Made by a program: the position numbers and the translations under genes
Notes under the pieces: model-generated
The model's database searches: none
Seen by the model: only the letters and a program-made list of their open reading frames with translations
What the model was told of the DNA's origin: nothing
Source of the DNA: an uncultured Christensenella sp.
GTDB taxonomy: Bacteria; Bacillota; Clostridia; Christensenellales; Borkfalkiaceae
Length of the DNA stretch: 64,000 nucleotides
NCBI GenBank assembly: GCA_910586035.1
Contig: CAJUHT010000005.1
Coordinates: 45,902 to 109,901, forward strand
Reading direction: 5' to 3'
Shown: one piece after another, positions 52,950 to 61,668 of the stretch
How positions within the stretch are numbered: position 1 is the first letter of the stretch
How the letters are laid out: each line of letters opens with the position of its first letter

Positions 52950-52985
52950 TAAAGCTAAATTACAACTTAATATTAAATACAAGCA

Positions 52986-53012
52986 AGTGCCGCCCTTAAA
53001 GGGCGGCGCTTT
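52986..53012. terminator. Bidirectional terminator between ietS and the XRE regulator
   Basis: AAGTGCCGCCCTT and AAGGGCGGCGCTT form a 13-base stem (one wobble pair, short loop); TTTT follows on the plus strand. It lies between convergent genes. Confidence 0.7.
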
Positions 53013-53041
53013 TAACGTGCTTTTAATGAGCTGTAATTACG

Positions 53042-53365
53042 TTAATCAATGTTTTTAATCTCTTTAACAATTGCAGTAATCAAAGGCAAATACTTTTCGT
53101 CAATGCTTACAAGCTGGGAACACAATACTTCAAGTTGACTTAATTGGTATTCGTTATCCAAGCCCAATAAATAGTCGGTGGAAGCCGATAAGGCAATGCT
53201 TATATTTTTTAACGTTTGCAATGAAACTCCAACTTTGCCGGATTCGACTTCGGCGAGGAAGCGCGGACTTACGTCAATCAGTTCGGCTAATTTTTCACGG
53301 GTTAAATTGTTTGTCTTTCTTCCGAGCCGAATACGTTCTCCTAAAATAATATTTACGTCCTTCAT
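53042..53365 (-). CDS. XRE-family helix-turn-helix repressor
   Basis: A 107-residue DNA-binding protein. The HTH (residues about 8-62, 'LGERIRLGRKTNNLTREKLAEL', 'VSPRFLAEVESGKVGVSLQTL') is of the Cro/CI type, followed by a short helical C-terminus. It starts behind AAGGAAAT. It is divergent from the surface operon at 53508 and the shared region holds two palindromes, so it probably represses that operon and itself. Whether it also affects the defence genes is not visible. Confidence 0.88.
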   Translation of the reverse strand: MKDVNIILGERIRLGRKTNNLTREKLAELIDVSPRFLAEVESGKVGVSLQTLKNISIALSASTDYLLGLDNEYQLSQLEVLCSQLVSIDEKYLPLITAIVKEIKNID

Positions 53366-53389
53366 AAGTCATTTCCTTGTTTAATATGA

Positions 53390-53416
53390 GCTAATTCATA
53401 TTTTATATGAATTAGC
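53390..53416. promoter_or_regulatory. Perfect operator palindrome O1
   Basis: GCTAATTCATAT, three-base centre TTT, then the exact complement ATATGAATTAGC: 12-base arms. It overlaps a plausible minus-strand promoter of the XRE gene (TTGTTG, 17 bases, TAAAAT), so binding would give autoregulation. Confidence 0.65.
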
Positions 53417-53444
53417 AATTCACAACAATGAAGCTATAATTCAC

Positions 53445-53473
53445 TTGACATATGAAGCAATAGTTCATATAAT
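53445..53473 (+). promoter_or_regulatory. Consensus promoter with overlapping operator O2
   Basis: TTGACA, 17-base spacer, TATAAT in front of the lipoprotein gene at 53508. ATATGAA (53450-53456) and TTCATAT (53464-53470) form a palindrome inside the spacer and -10 box and share the half-site of O1. Repressor bound here would block RNA polymerase. Confidence 0.7.
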
Positions 53474-53507
53474 AAAAATGAATTATTAGTATTATAAGGA
53501 GGTCTTT

Positions 53508-55124
53508 ATGAAGAGGAAGTTTCTTTCAGTAATCTGTACAGTCGTTGCTATGCTTATCTCGTGTATGGCGTTTTTTACCGGTTGCGGAAACAATACTCCC
53601 GAAGATACAACGCCGAAAGAGTATACTATTCAGTATACGGACGATTCGGGTACGCATCAGATAACCGTAACCGCAGGTATGCCGTATGCGTTGGACGTTG
53701 TTCCCGAAAAGACGGGCTATACCTTTACAGGTCTTTTTGACGCGGAAGTAGGCGGTACGCAGTACATATCGTCCACGGGCGCGTCGCTTTCGCCGTTTAC
53801 CGACGGTAAGAATATGGTATTGTTTCCGCAGTTCAAAGCGAAAGATTATACCGTGATTTTGGATTATCAGGGAGCGGCGGTTACGGGTGTCAGACAGCTT
53901 GCCGTGGCTTACGGTTCGAGTTTGCCCGAATTACCGAAAAACTTGACGGGCGAACATAAAGAATTTGCGGGTTGGTATACAAAAACAAATTGCGATGGGA
54001 CGCAAATTTCCGACGAATACGGACTTATACCCGTGGTTTCCGTTTTGAACGAAACTAACTTTGATTTAAGCGGCGAGTATGTTTATCTCTATGCCGGTTT
54101 TGAAATAGAAAAGTTTACCGTAACTTGTTGTTTCGAGGCGGGTATGGATACCGAGGACTTACAAGTGGAATACGGTACGCCCGCAAATCGAATCGTACCA
54201 AAAACGAGAGTAAACGGCAACGCGCCGCTCACTTGGTCCAAAACGCAGGGCGGCGAAGTGTGGAACGGCAAAGTCGAGGACGATACGGTTTTGTATGCCG
54301 TTGAGTATGCGCCCGTAATCGAACTTGACAGCAACGGCGGTAATGAAGTAAATTCGGTTGTTGCCCGTGCGGGTTCTATTATTGCTTTGCCCACGCCTAC
54401 CAAAGATATGGCGAAGTTCGCCTATTGGGAAGATATGCAGGGTAATAAATACGATAGCACCACTATGCCGAGCAAAAGTATTTCGCTTAAAGCCGTATGG
54501 CAGGCAAAACTTGTATTCGATAGTAACGGCGGTTCGGACGTGGACGATATTTCCGTTGCCGCCGGCAATAAAATAACTTTACCCACACCCACAAGAGCAG
54601 GTTTCATTTTTGCCGGGTGGTATACGGTCAATAAAGAAAAGTATAACTCCACTACCATGCCCTTAATAGGTTTGGTGTTGAAAGCAGGTTGGTATAAGGA
54701 ATTGATTGATAAAAAAGTAATAATAGACTCAAATGGGAACGACCGTTATGCAAGCGCGACAAAACCGTCGGTTAATGCTTTATGTTATACTATTAATTGC
54801 GAGAAATACTTGAACGGAGCCGATACGGCTTTACTAACGTTTGACTGGCACATAACTATAATGATTGACGGGGCTAATCATGATGCTTATGTAAACTTTT
54901 ATTCCCAAAAACAGATAAGTTCATCGTATTTGATTGAACAGATGTCTTTTGGCAATATAAACGGAGGCGTGTATAAAAAAATAGAATTCAGTACTACATT
55001 CTATTGCGGTAAAGCATTTTATTGTAGCTGGTACTCCAATGCGTCAGGAGTTTTCGTTTATACCAATCTCAGAGACTATTACTATACGGTGCATTATCCC
55101 GACACCACAAACTTGTATTTATAA
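53508..55124 (+). CDS. InlB-repeat surface lipoprotein A
   Basis: A 538-residue lipoprotein (lipobox FTGC, Cys26) starting behind AAGGAGG. It contains tandem InlB B-repeat/Listeria-Bacteroides-type modules of about 70 residues, recognisable by 'KTGYTFTGLFDAEVGG', 'HKEFAGWYTKTN', 'MAKFAYWEDMQGNKY' and 'RAGFIFAGWYTVNKEKY'. The C-terminal 140 residues are non-repetitive. Such modules mediate surface contacts. The N-terminal half is clearly paralogous to the next gene. It is the first gene of a four-gene operon under the O2 operator. Confidence 0.82.
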   Translation: MKRKFLSVICTVVAMLISCMAFFTGCGNNTPEDTTPKEYTIQYTDDSGTHQITVTAGMPYALDVVPEKTGYTFTGLFDAEVGGTQYISSTGASLSPFTDGKNMVLFPQFKAKDYTVILDYQGAAVTGVRQLAVAYGSSLPELPKNLTGEHKEFAGWYTKTNCDGTQISDEYGLIPVVSVLNETNFDLSGEYVYLYAGFEIEKFTVTCCFEAGMDTEDLQVEYGTPANRIVPKTRVNGNAPLTWSKTQGGEVWNGKVEDDTVLYAVEYAPVIELDSNGGNEVNSVVARAGSIIALPTPTKDMAKFAYWEDMQGNKYDSTTMPSKSISLKAVWQAKLVFDSNGGSDVDDISVAAGNKITLPTPTRAGFIFAGWYTVNKEKYNSTTMPLIGLVLKAGWYKELIDKKVIIDSNGNDRYASATKPSVNALCYTINCEKYLNGADTALLTFDWHITIMIDGANHDAYVNFYSQKQISSSYLIEQMSFGNINGGVYKKIEFSTTFYCGKAFYCSWYSNASGVFVYTNLRDYYYTVHYPDTTNLYL

Positions 55125-55142
55125 AATTTAATGGAGGCATTG

Positions 55143-56528
55143 ATGAAAAAAAGCATAACTAAAATAAGCATTTTTCTTGTACTTATTATGCTGTTTACGT
55201 TTATGTTTTCAGGTTGCGGCTTGTTCGGTGGCGGTTCGGATGACGAAAAGGAAGATACGTTATATACCATTTTGTATAATGACGGAAAGGAAACGCACAC
55301 TATTCAGGTTAAAAACGGTCAGGTTTATTCTTTAAGCGACATTCCTTCAAAAGACGGATACGACTTTTTGGGACTTTATGATTCTGAAGCGGGCGGAACT
55401 CAATACGTTACGGCTTCCGGCGTATCCGTTTCGGCGTTTACCGATAAAAAGAACATGACTCTTTTTCCGCAGTTCAAGCCTAAGGAATATACCGTTGTTT
55501 TAGACTACGGCGAAGGCGTAAGCACGGGTATAACTCAATTTAAAATAGAACGAGATGCTCAGTTTCCTCGTCTCCCGGCGGACGTTTATATTCCGGATAA
55601 GCATTATATGAATTTCGTCGGCTGGTATTCAGACAGTAATTGGAACACGCAGTCAATTAAAGTGAGCGGCACGGATGGGGTTTCCGATAAAACATTTAAC
55701 GCGGATTTTGCAGGTCTGTTAAACGACGAAGGTAAAGCAGTTCTTCACGCGCGCTTTGAAAAACAACAGTACACCGTAACGTTTTATGATAACAAGTATA
55801 ACGTTGTTAAAGAGGTAACGGCGTGCCACGGTGACGATATCGATACCGTTTCAAATGGAATAAAGATAGGCGGACAGAACGTTGTCGGCTGGACGAGATA
55901 TCCCGGCGGCACAAGGTTTGAAGGCGCGGTGGAGGAAAATCTCGAGCTTTACCCCTTCGCATATTTGCAGACTAAAAACGTAAGGTTCAGTATTAATCGC
56001 TGTGATGATAATAACGGATATAAACCTACAAGTACTGATCTCGGTTGGTGGCACAACGGCTATGAGGTTGTAGAGCTGGAAACGCAGAATCTGGTACAGA
56101 ACGATGACTCTTCGTATTCAGTTGCCGCAGCTTGGCGTCCCGTAACGTTAAACGTTAAATTGGTTTCAAATCCGGGTTCTTTACCAATTACAGGCTCGGA
56201 ACAGAAAAAAAATATTTCTTCCGATACGTACCAAAACGCAATATACGGCACAAATATTTCCGGCAAAGCAGTAGGGGAGGGTGCATATTACGTTTGTATA
56301 GAATATACGGACGGCAGCAAATACGAAAAGAACGCCACGGATATTTTAAAAGGCAAAAAGCAAGGCGATTCGGTGGCTTTGAATATTCCTAACGATACCG
56401 GCAAAACGATTAAAAAAATCAGTGTTGTAGTAGTTTACGAAATATTTGCGGGTGCTCCCGGTGCTATGGGCATATGGTGGAAAGATTATATCAACTACCG
56501 TTGCACCGCAGTGTTAAATATTAAATAA
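55143..56528 (+). CDS. InlB-repeat surface lipoprotein B
   Basis: A 461-residue lipoprotein (lipobox FSGC, Cys25). The start is the ATG at 55143: an ATG at 55131 is in frame, but it runs directly into the GGAGG that serves 55143. Repeats such as 'KDGYDFLGLYDSEAGG' and 'HYMNFVGWYSDSNWN' parallel those of lipoprotein A at the same positions, so the two arose by tandem duplication. The last 170 residues form a separate beta-rich domain ('VRFSINRCDDNNGYKPTSTD'). The ligand is unknown. Confidence 0.82.
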   Translation: MKKSITKISIFLVLIMLFTFMFSGCGLFGGGSDDEKEDTLYTILYNDGKETHTIQVKNGQVYSLSDIPSKDGYDFLGLYDSEAGGTQYVTASGVSVSAFTDKKNMTLFPQFKPKEYTVVLDYGEGVSTGITQFKIERDAQFPRLPADVYIPDKHYMNFVGWYSDSNWNTQSIKVSGTDGVSDKTFNADFAGLLNDEGKAVLHARFEKQQYTVTFYDNKYNVVKEVTACHGDDIDTVSNGIKIGGQNVVGWTRYPGGTRFEGAVEENLELYPFAYLQTKNVRFSINRCDDNNGYKPTSTDLGWWHNGYEVVELETQNLVQNDDSSYSVAAAWRPVTLNVKLVSNPGSLPITGSEQKKNISSDTYQNAIYGTNISGKAVGEGAYYVCIEYTDGSKYEKNATDILKGKKQGDSVALNIPNDTGKTIKKISVVVVYEIFAGAPGAMGIWWKDYINYRCTAVLNIK

Positions 56529-56549
56529 AATCTTTAAAGGAGATAAAGT

Positions 56550-59500
56550 ATGAAAAAGAAAATATTATTACTATTGCTTTCAGTCATTGCGGTCATTGCG
56601 GGAGCGTTGGCGCTTTCGGCGTGCAATAAGGTTGAAGATATCATTTACAAAGCGCCCGAAAATATAGCTTACGACGGGCAGTATATAACTTGGAGCAAGA
56701 CGGAAGGCGCAAACCACTATACCGTTTCGATAAACGGTGGCGACGCGGCGCGTTCAAATTCAACTACATACGCCTATACTTCAACCGAAACGTTCGAAGT
56801 AACTGTAACGGCGGTATTCGATAATTCCGAAAAATCTGCGGCAGTTACTTTTAAGCCGCTTGCTACAATTGAAAATATCACGGTGAGCGATAACGGCGAA
56901 GTGAGTTGGGATTCAGTTGCCGGTGCAAACGCCTATTCGGTAAGTGTAAACGGGACGACGCAAACCGTAACGGATACTCGCATTACAACGCTTCCCGAAG
57001 GCAGCAACCGCGTAAAGGTAAAGCCTGTCGTTTCGGGCGACAATACGTTCTATTCGGCGTTTAGTCAAGAGGTAAACGTATATATCTACGGTGTACCCAC
57101 AAATGTAAAGTACGACGGAACGACGGTAACGTGGACTGGCAGCTCGGCTTCTTACGAGGTTACAATTAACGGCGTGTCCAAAGAGGTAAAAGGCAATAGT
57201 TTTGCGTACAACTCCGAAAGAAGAGATTTTACGGTAGAGGTAAAGTCGCTCGGCAACCATACAAGCACATACGACAGTAAAAGCGTTTCGGAAGAGTTTC
57301 ATTATCTCGACGCGGTAACCGAAATTTTTGTAGAGGACGGTATTTTAAAGTGGAATTCCATTAACGGCGCTGAGGGCTATAAACTCAAAATCGGCGGCGT
57401 TGTTCAGAAAGCAAGCGTTACTGCAACGCAGTACGAAAACCTTGCTTCGGGCAGGTCGCAGGATATAGCGGTTATGCCGTATAACGAAAGCGGCAACTAT
57501 TTCTCGTCGTGGTCGACGGAAAAGACGGTGTATATTCTCGATACGCCCACCGTTTCGTGGAACAATGATCTGGAGCTTGACGGCGAAGCGAACAACAATC
57601 TCACTTGGAACGCGGTAAGCGCGGCAGACGGTTATACGGCAAGACTTATCAAAGACGGCGGAACACCGGAGATAAGTACATATACGGACGTTCAGCGCGC
57701 GTTCTCTCACGCTTATGCAAGCGTAGGCAAGTATACGATAGAAATTAAGGCAAACGCCGCAAACGGAAGCTCGGATTATTACGACAGCAAGTATTCTGCG
57801 CCGATTACGGTAGAAAGACTTGCCGCACCCAAAGCCGCGGACAGTAATTTTATTGTAAGTAACAGAGATAAACTTGCAAGCGGATTTACTGTAAACTTCG
57901 TACAAGTAAACGGCGCAAGCGGTTATCAATTGTATAAAGACGGCGTTTTGCTTAACGGCAAGTATACGACGAACGCCGCGCTTACGGATAATAACGTGGC
58001 TGACAGTGCAAATATTTCCGAACAGCACTATACTTATACCGTGCGCAGTATGGGCGGTGTAAAAACTGTAGGTAACGGTAAATATGTTACTTTGCCTTGT
58101 CTTTCTGCGGAAGCCTTGTCTTTCGATATAACCGTGCAGGCAACGCCACGAAATGCCACAATGAGCGGCTATACGCTTTCCTGGGAAGCGGTTGCGGGCA
58201 ATAACGGCTATACCGTAGGTTATGCGGGAACGAGCGTAACTGTGCAATCGGAAAGCTTCGACCTTTCTACTATTAAAGCCGGCAGTTATTCGGTAACGGT
58301 AAGCGCAAGGGGCAACGGTAGCGATGTGCTTGCGTCCAATACTTCCGCACCGGTAGCGATTCAGCGTTTGGAAGCCCCGACGAACATTAAAATTTCGGCA
58401 AGCGGTAACGGTACTTTGCAGTGGGACGACGTATCAAACGCAAAGAGTTATGAAACATATCTCGACCTCTCTAAAACACCGCTTGCGGATAACGCATACG
58501 GCAATATGTATCAATTCATCGAAACAAACGGTACTACGCTTTCTATGGTTGCAGTTGCGAACTATTACAATGAACTCGGCACATTGTACTATATGACGAG
58601 CGAAGCTTCGCCCACGCAACAGTTTATTCGTCTTGCCGCGCCTACGTTCCCCGAAGGAGCTTTAAGCAACAGCATTGAACTTTTGTGGAGTGCGCCGAGT
58701 AATATCAATACAGCCGAATATACGCCGACTTACAGAGTTTATTCGGCAATCGGAGAGCAAATCGGCGGCGGCGATCAAAACGGTACTAAATTAAATATCG
58801 AATACTTGCAGGGCGGCGGCAACTACAATTTCTATGTAAAAGCAATCGGTAACGATGCAAAGTATCTCGACAGCGATTATTCAGTTGTTATCACGGCTTA
58901 TAAAATCAATACGCCCGAATTTGATATAGTGGACGGACAGTACGTTTGGAATGCTATGACGAATGCAAGTTCGTATTATCTCGAAATCGACGGTAAGAAA
59001 GTAAGCGACGATTATCACGTTTCGGGTACGCAGTATTCGTACACGCCGAGATTTACGACCGAAGGCGACCATATCGTGAAACTCAAAGCTGTGGGCGACG
59101 GACGCGGTAATCTCGACAGCGCGTTCTATACTTACACTCAAAAGGCGCGCGTTTTGAAAGCTCCCGTTATTGAGTACAAGTATTCCGATGAGCATTACGT
59201 AACAAACGGCAGTATTACCGTAACGGTCAAAACTCAGTCGGAAAACTGTTCGGGGTATCAGTATGAAATCGCGGGACAATCGCTTACAAGTACGGAACTT
59301 ACATACAGCAAAGTTATTCAGAGTCCGGGCAAGTATTCCGTGCGCGTAAAGGCTATCGGCGGCGCGTTTGACGAAAACGATATTTACTACATCGATTCGC
59401 AGTATGCGGGCGGCGCAACGACCGACGTCATCACTCTTTTGGCAGCTCCCGCCGAATCGTCGTTTAGCATTACTTCGGACGGTGCGGTTAAATGGGACGC

Positions 59501-59711
59501 TATTTCGGGTTCGTTCGGCTTCGAATATCAAATTTCATATAACGGCGAAGGATTCGGCGAAGTTAAAACAACGGGTTACAACACTTTCACGGTAAACAGT
59601 CACAAGCAGTACCGCTCCATTACCGTTAAAATCCGTGCGAAGGGCGATGGCAATAAAACCGTTGCTTCAGAATGGATTGAGTGGACTTGGACTAATTCCA
59701 ATCCCGTATGA
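56550..59711 (+). CDS. Surface lipoprotein with about ten fibronectin type III-like repeats
   Basis: A 1,053-residue lipoprotein (lipobox LSAC, Cys25). After the signal it is almost entirely tandem modules of about 85-95 residues with the pattern 'AP..I.Y.G..ITW....GA..Y.V.I.G', e.g. 'TNVKYDGTTVTWTGSSASYEV' and 'FDIVDGQYVWNAMTNASSYYL'. This is a fibronectin-III-like fold used as an extended stalk or ligand-binding array. The stop overlaps the next gene by 4 bases (ATGA), so the stalk protein is coupled to a membrane protein with a metalloprotease motif. Confidence 0.82.
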   Translation: MKKKILLLLLSVIAVIAGALALSACNKVEDIIYKAPENIAYDGQYITWSKTEGANHYTVSINGGDAARSNSTTYAYTSTETFEVTVTAVFDNSEKSAAVTFKPLATIENITVSDNGEVSWDSVAGANAYSVSVNGTTQTVTDTRITTLPEGSNRVKVKPVVSGDNTFYSAFSQEVNVYIYGVPTNVKYDGTTVTWTGSSASYEVTINGVSKEVKGNSFAYNSERRDFTVEVKSLGNHTSTYDSKSVSEEFHYLDAVTEIFVEDGILKWNSINGAEGYKLKIGGVVQKASVTATQYENLASGRSQDIAVMPYNESGNYFSSWSTEKTVYILDTPTVSWNNDLELDGEANNNLTWNAVSAADGYTARLIKDGGTPEISTYTDVQRAFSHAYASVGKYTIEIKANAANGSSDYYDSKYSAPITVERLAAPKAADSNFIVSNRDKLASGFTVNFVQVNGASGYQLYKDGVLLNGKYTTNAALTDNNVADSANISEQHYTYTVRSMGGVKTVGNGKYVTLPCLSAEALSFDITVQATPRNATMSGYTLSWEAVAGNNGYTVGYAGTSVTVQSESFDLSTIKAGSYSVTVSARGNGSDVLASNTSAPVAIQRLEAPTNIKISASGNGTLQWDDVSNAKSYETYLDLSKTPLADNAYGNMYQFIETNGTTLSMVAVANYYNELGTLYYMTSEASPTQQFIRLAAPTFPEGALSNSIELLWSAPSNINTAEYTPTYRVYSAIGEQIGGGDQNGTKLNIEYLQGGGNYNFYVKAIGNDAKYLDSDYSVVITAYKINTPEFDIVDGQYVWNAMTNASSYYLEIDGKKVSDDYHVSGTQYSYTPRFTTEGDHIVKLKAVGDGRGNLDSAFYTYTQKARVLKAPVIEYKYSDEHYVTNGSITVTVKTQSENCSGYQYEIAGQSLTSTELTYSKVIQSPGKYSVRVKAIGGAFDENDIYYIDSQYAGGATTDVITLLAAPAESSFSITSDGAVKWDAISGSFGFEYQISYNGEGFGEVKTTGYNTFTVNSHKQYRSITVKIRAKGDGNKTVASEWIEWTWTNSNPV

Positions 59712-60496
59712 TAGGCGATATACTTGTTTGCTTTTTATTGCAGATAGTCTTTACGGTAGGCTTGATAGTCCTATTCGGTTTTCTGATTGCGCTATGCAAT
59801 AAGCGGTTTTATGCAAACTTCGGGAATTACGGCAGAGCGGCGTGTTATATCACGGGCGCAATCGGTACGCCTTTGCACGAATGCGCTCATGCGCTGTTCT
59901 GCGTGATTTTCGGACACAAAGTAACGGAGATTAAGCTGTTTCAAATCAATTCGGCAGACGGAACGCTCGGTTATGTAAACCATAGCTATAACCCGGAAAA
60001 CATCTATCACAAAATCGGTAACTTTTTTATAGGTGTTGCGCCGATAATCGTAATTTCGGCTGTATTGTATTTGCTTGCTTGGTGGCTGTTGCCGGGTTTT
60101 GTAGCCGAGATAAACGGTAGTTTTCAGATAAGTGATTTCGTTAGCAATATCGGTAATGTATTTACGAGGTTGCTTGGTGTTTTGCGGTCGTTTTTCTTAT
60201 GTGCATTGTCGTGGCAGTGGTGGGTATTCCTAATCGTAGGCATTTTCCTTGCCTTACATATGACGTTAAGCAAAGCGGATATAAAAGGTGCGTTAAGCGG
60301 CATTTTATTCTTGCTTATAGTGATATTGGTTGTGGACGTAATACTTGGACTTGTAAGTGGTAATTTGCTTACAGCGGTCACACAAGAAGTGTTGGGTATA
60401 GCGAGTTACCTTCTTTGTATTCTTGTTCTTGCATTTGTTATTTCCATAATCGCGGTGCTTATTTCATACGTTTTTCGTGCAGTAAAAAGAAGATAA
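59708..60496 (+). CDS. Membrane protein with HExxH motif (site-2-protease-like)
   Basis: A 262-residue integral membrane protein with about five helices (near 5-30, 48-70, 110-135, 155-190, 195-250). Residues 57-61 are H-E-C-A-H inside a hydrophobic helix ('HECAHALFCVIFGH'), the zinc-binding signature of intramembrane metalloproteases (M50-like). A later Asp or Asn ligand cannot be placed with certainty, so activity is unproven. Coupling to the Fn3-like lipoprotein suggests it processes or anchors the surface proteins of this operon. Alternatives are DUF3267-type membrane proteins of unknown function. Confidence 0.7.
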   Translation: MIGDILVCFLLQIVFTVGLIVLFGFLIALCNKRFYANFGNYGRAACYITGAIGTPLHECAHALFCVIFGHKVTEIKLFQINSADGTLGYVNHSYNPENIYHKIGNFFIGVAPIIVISAVLYLLAWWLLPGFVAEINGSFQISDFVSNIGNVFTRLLGVLRSFFLCALSWQWWVFLIVGIFLALHMTLSKADIKGALSGILFLLIVILVVDVILGLVSGNLLTAVTQEVLGIASYLLCILVLAFVISIIAVLISYVFRAVKRR

Positions 60497-60576
60497 AAAT
60501 CTTTTAGTTTTATGCATAAAATAAGCGTCCTTATGGCTTATAAATATAGGGGCAAAACAACTTTATAGCAATTGTT

Positions 60577-60607
60577 AAAGGAAGTTCAGATAGTGGACTT
60601 CCTTTTC
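60577..60607 (+). terminator. Terminator after the surface operon
   Basis: AAAGGAAGTTC pairs with GGACTTCCTTT (one wobble), loop of seven, ending in TTTT. Confidence 0.65.
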
Positions 60608-60661
60608 TGTAAGCTAAATTAAATTTTGGTGAAAATTTTTCAAAAAGGCGAACTTTGAGCT

Positions 60662-61282
60662 ATTTCAACCGTTATAAAGAAGAGTGTAATTGAGCCACTT
60701 GTAATAGAAGCCGTAAAGGAAATCGTAAGCGAAAAATATTTTGCACAGGCGATTAAAGATAGAATCGGAAGTATCGGCAAGAATGACGATATCGACAAGG
60801 AAATAAAGAACTTTGAAAATAGGCTTAATGAGATTGAGCTGAATAAGGCAAGATTGGAAAAGGAAATAGATACGTTGCCTTTTGATACGAAGTTCCGTGA
60901 AAGAAAGTTGCACGATATGAATTTACGCCTTGACGGAATGTACGAAACGATTGCCGAGATAGAAGAACTGATTGCCGACGCAAACCTGCGTAAAAAAGCT
61001 ATGGAGGAAGAGGCGATAACATTAGAGAACATCTACAAAATTCTATTGAACTTTTCTGAGCTTTTTGATATAATGAATGAGAACGAGCAGAAGAACCTTT
61101 TAACTTATCTGATAAAAGAAATACAGCTCAATCCGCATTGGGAGAACAAACCGCCTTTAAAGTGGATAGAATTTAACTTTCCTATCTACCGAAACGGGGA
61201 AGAGGTTAGAAAATTTTTGTGTGAAGAAAATCCCAATGTCGAAACACTGGTAATGTTATGTCGAAAAAATGCGCAAAATTAG
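60662..61282 (+). pseudogene. C-terminal remnant of a large serine recombinase
   Basis: An open frame after a stop at 60656 encodes 'IEPLVIEAVKEIVSEKYFAQAIKDRIGSIG', a long coiled coil ('NFENRLNEIELNKARLEKEI', 'EIEELIADANLRKKAMEEE') and the end 'WIEFNFPIYRNGEEV' through 'VETLVMLCRKN'. These match the C-terminal third of TnpX/phiC31-type large serine recombinases, after the zinc ribbon. The catalytic N-terminal domain, recombinase domain and zinc-binding cysteines are absent upstream, so the gene is a remnant of an integrative element's recombinase. Confidence 0.8.
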
Positions 61283-61317
61283 TTAAAATTAATCATAAAG
61301 TTGCCAAGAAACGGTAA

Positions 61318-61455
61318 TTTTTAACAATATTTTGCTTTCATATCAAAAGACGATTAACGATTTATAGTTTGTTTGGATATGTGAAATCTTTGAAACGTCG
61401 TATGATTGGATATAAAGAATTGAAAGAATTAGCAGCAGCGAAAAATAAAATTTAG
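61318..61455 (+). other. Short coding remnant in the 61283-61668 gap, possibly transposase-derived
   Basis: The 386-base gap between the recombinase remnant and the RloA gene holds no intact gene. One frame encodes about 45 residues ending 'LFGYVKSLKRRMIGYKEL' and 'AAAKNKI' before a stop at 61455, with no start codon context. The basic 'KRRMIGYK' is reminiscent of transposase C-termini. Identity is very uncertain. The rest of the gap has the hairpin and promoter listed separately. Confidence 0.2.
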
Positions 61456-61556
61456 CTTGAATAGACTTTAAGAGGATTATGAAACAGCTAGTGCTGTTAG
61501 TGAATGAAATAAAGGATAATATTCAAATACATTAGCACGTTAATTATTTAAGTTTT

Positions 61557-61591
61557 AACACCTATTTGCAGTTTTTTGGCAAATAGGTGTT
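61557..61591 (+). terminator. Hairpin upstream of the RloAB operon
   Basis: AACACCTATTTGC and its exact complement form a 13-base stem with a 9-base loop, followed by TTT only; probably a terminator isolating the operon. Confidence 0.5.
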
Positions 61592-61598
61592 TACGTTA

Positions 61599-61627
61599 TT
61601 GACAAAATGCCTATAATTAAATATAAT
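61599..61627 (+). promoter_or_regulatory. Consensus promoter for the RloA-RloB-AbiH operon
   Basis: TTGACA, 17-base spacer, TATAAT, 41 bases before the ATG at 61669. A CCAAGTTTTGG palindrome lies just downstream. Confidence 0.8.
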
Positions 61628-61668
61628 AAAATTAAGACTTGCCAAGTTTTGGCAACAGGGGTGGAATT

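Noticed and set aside
57345..58247. Minus-strand open frame of 300 codons inside the Fn3-like lipoprotein gene
   Set aside because: Mirror of repeat codons; composition is Arg/Tyr/Ile-rich nonsense with no domain.
53366..60496. Prophage region, suggested by the XRE switch
   Set aside because: No capsid, portal, terminase, tail or lysis genes; the controlled genes are surface lipoproteins.
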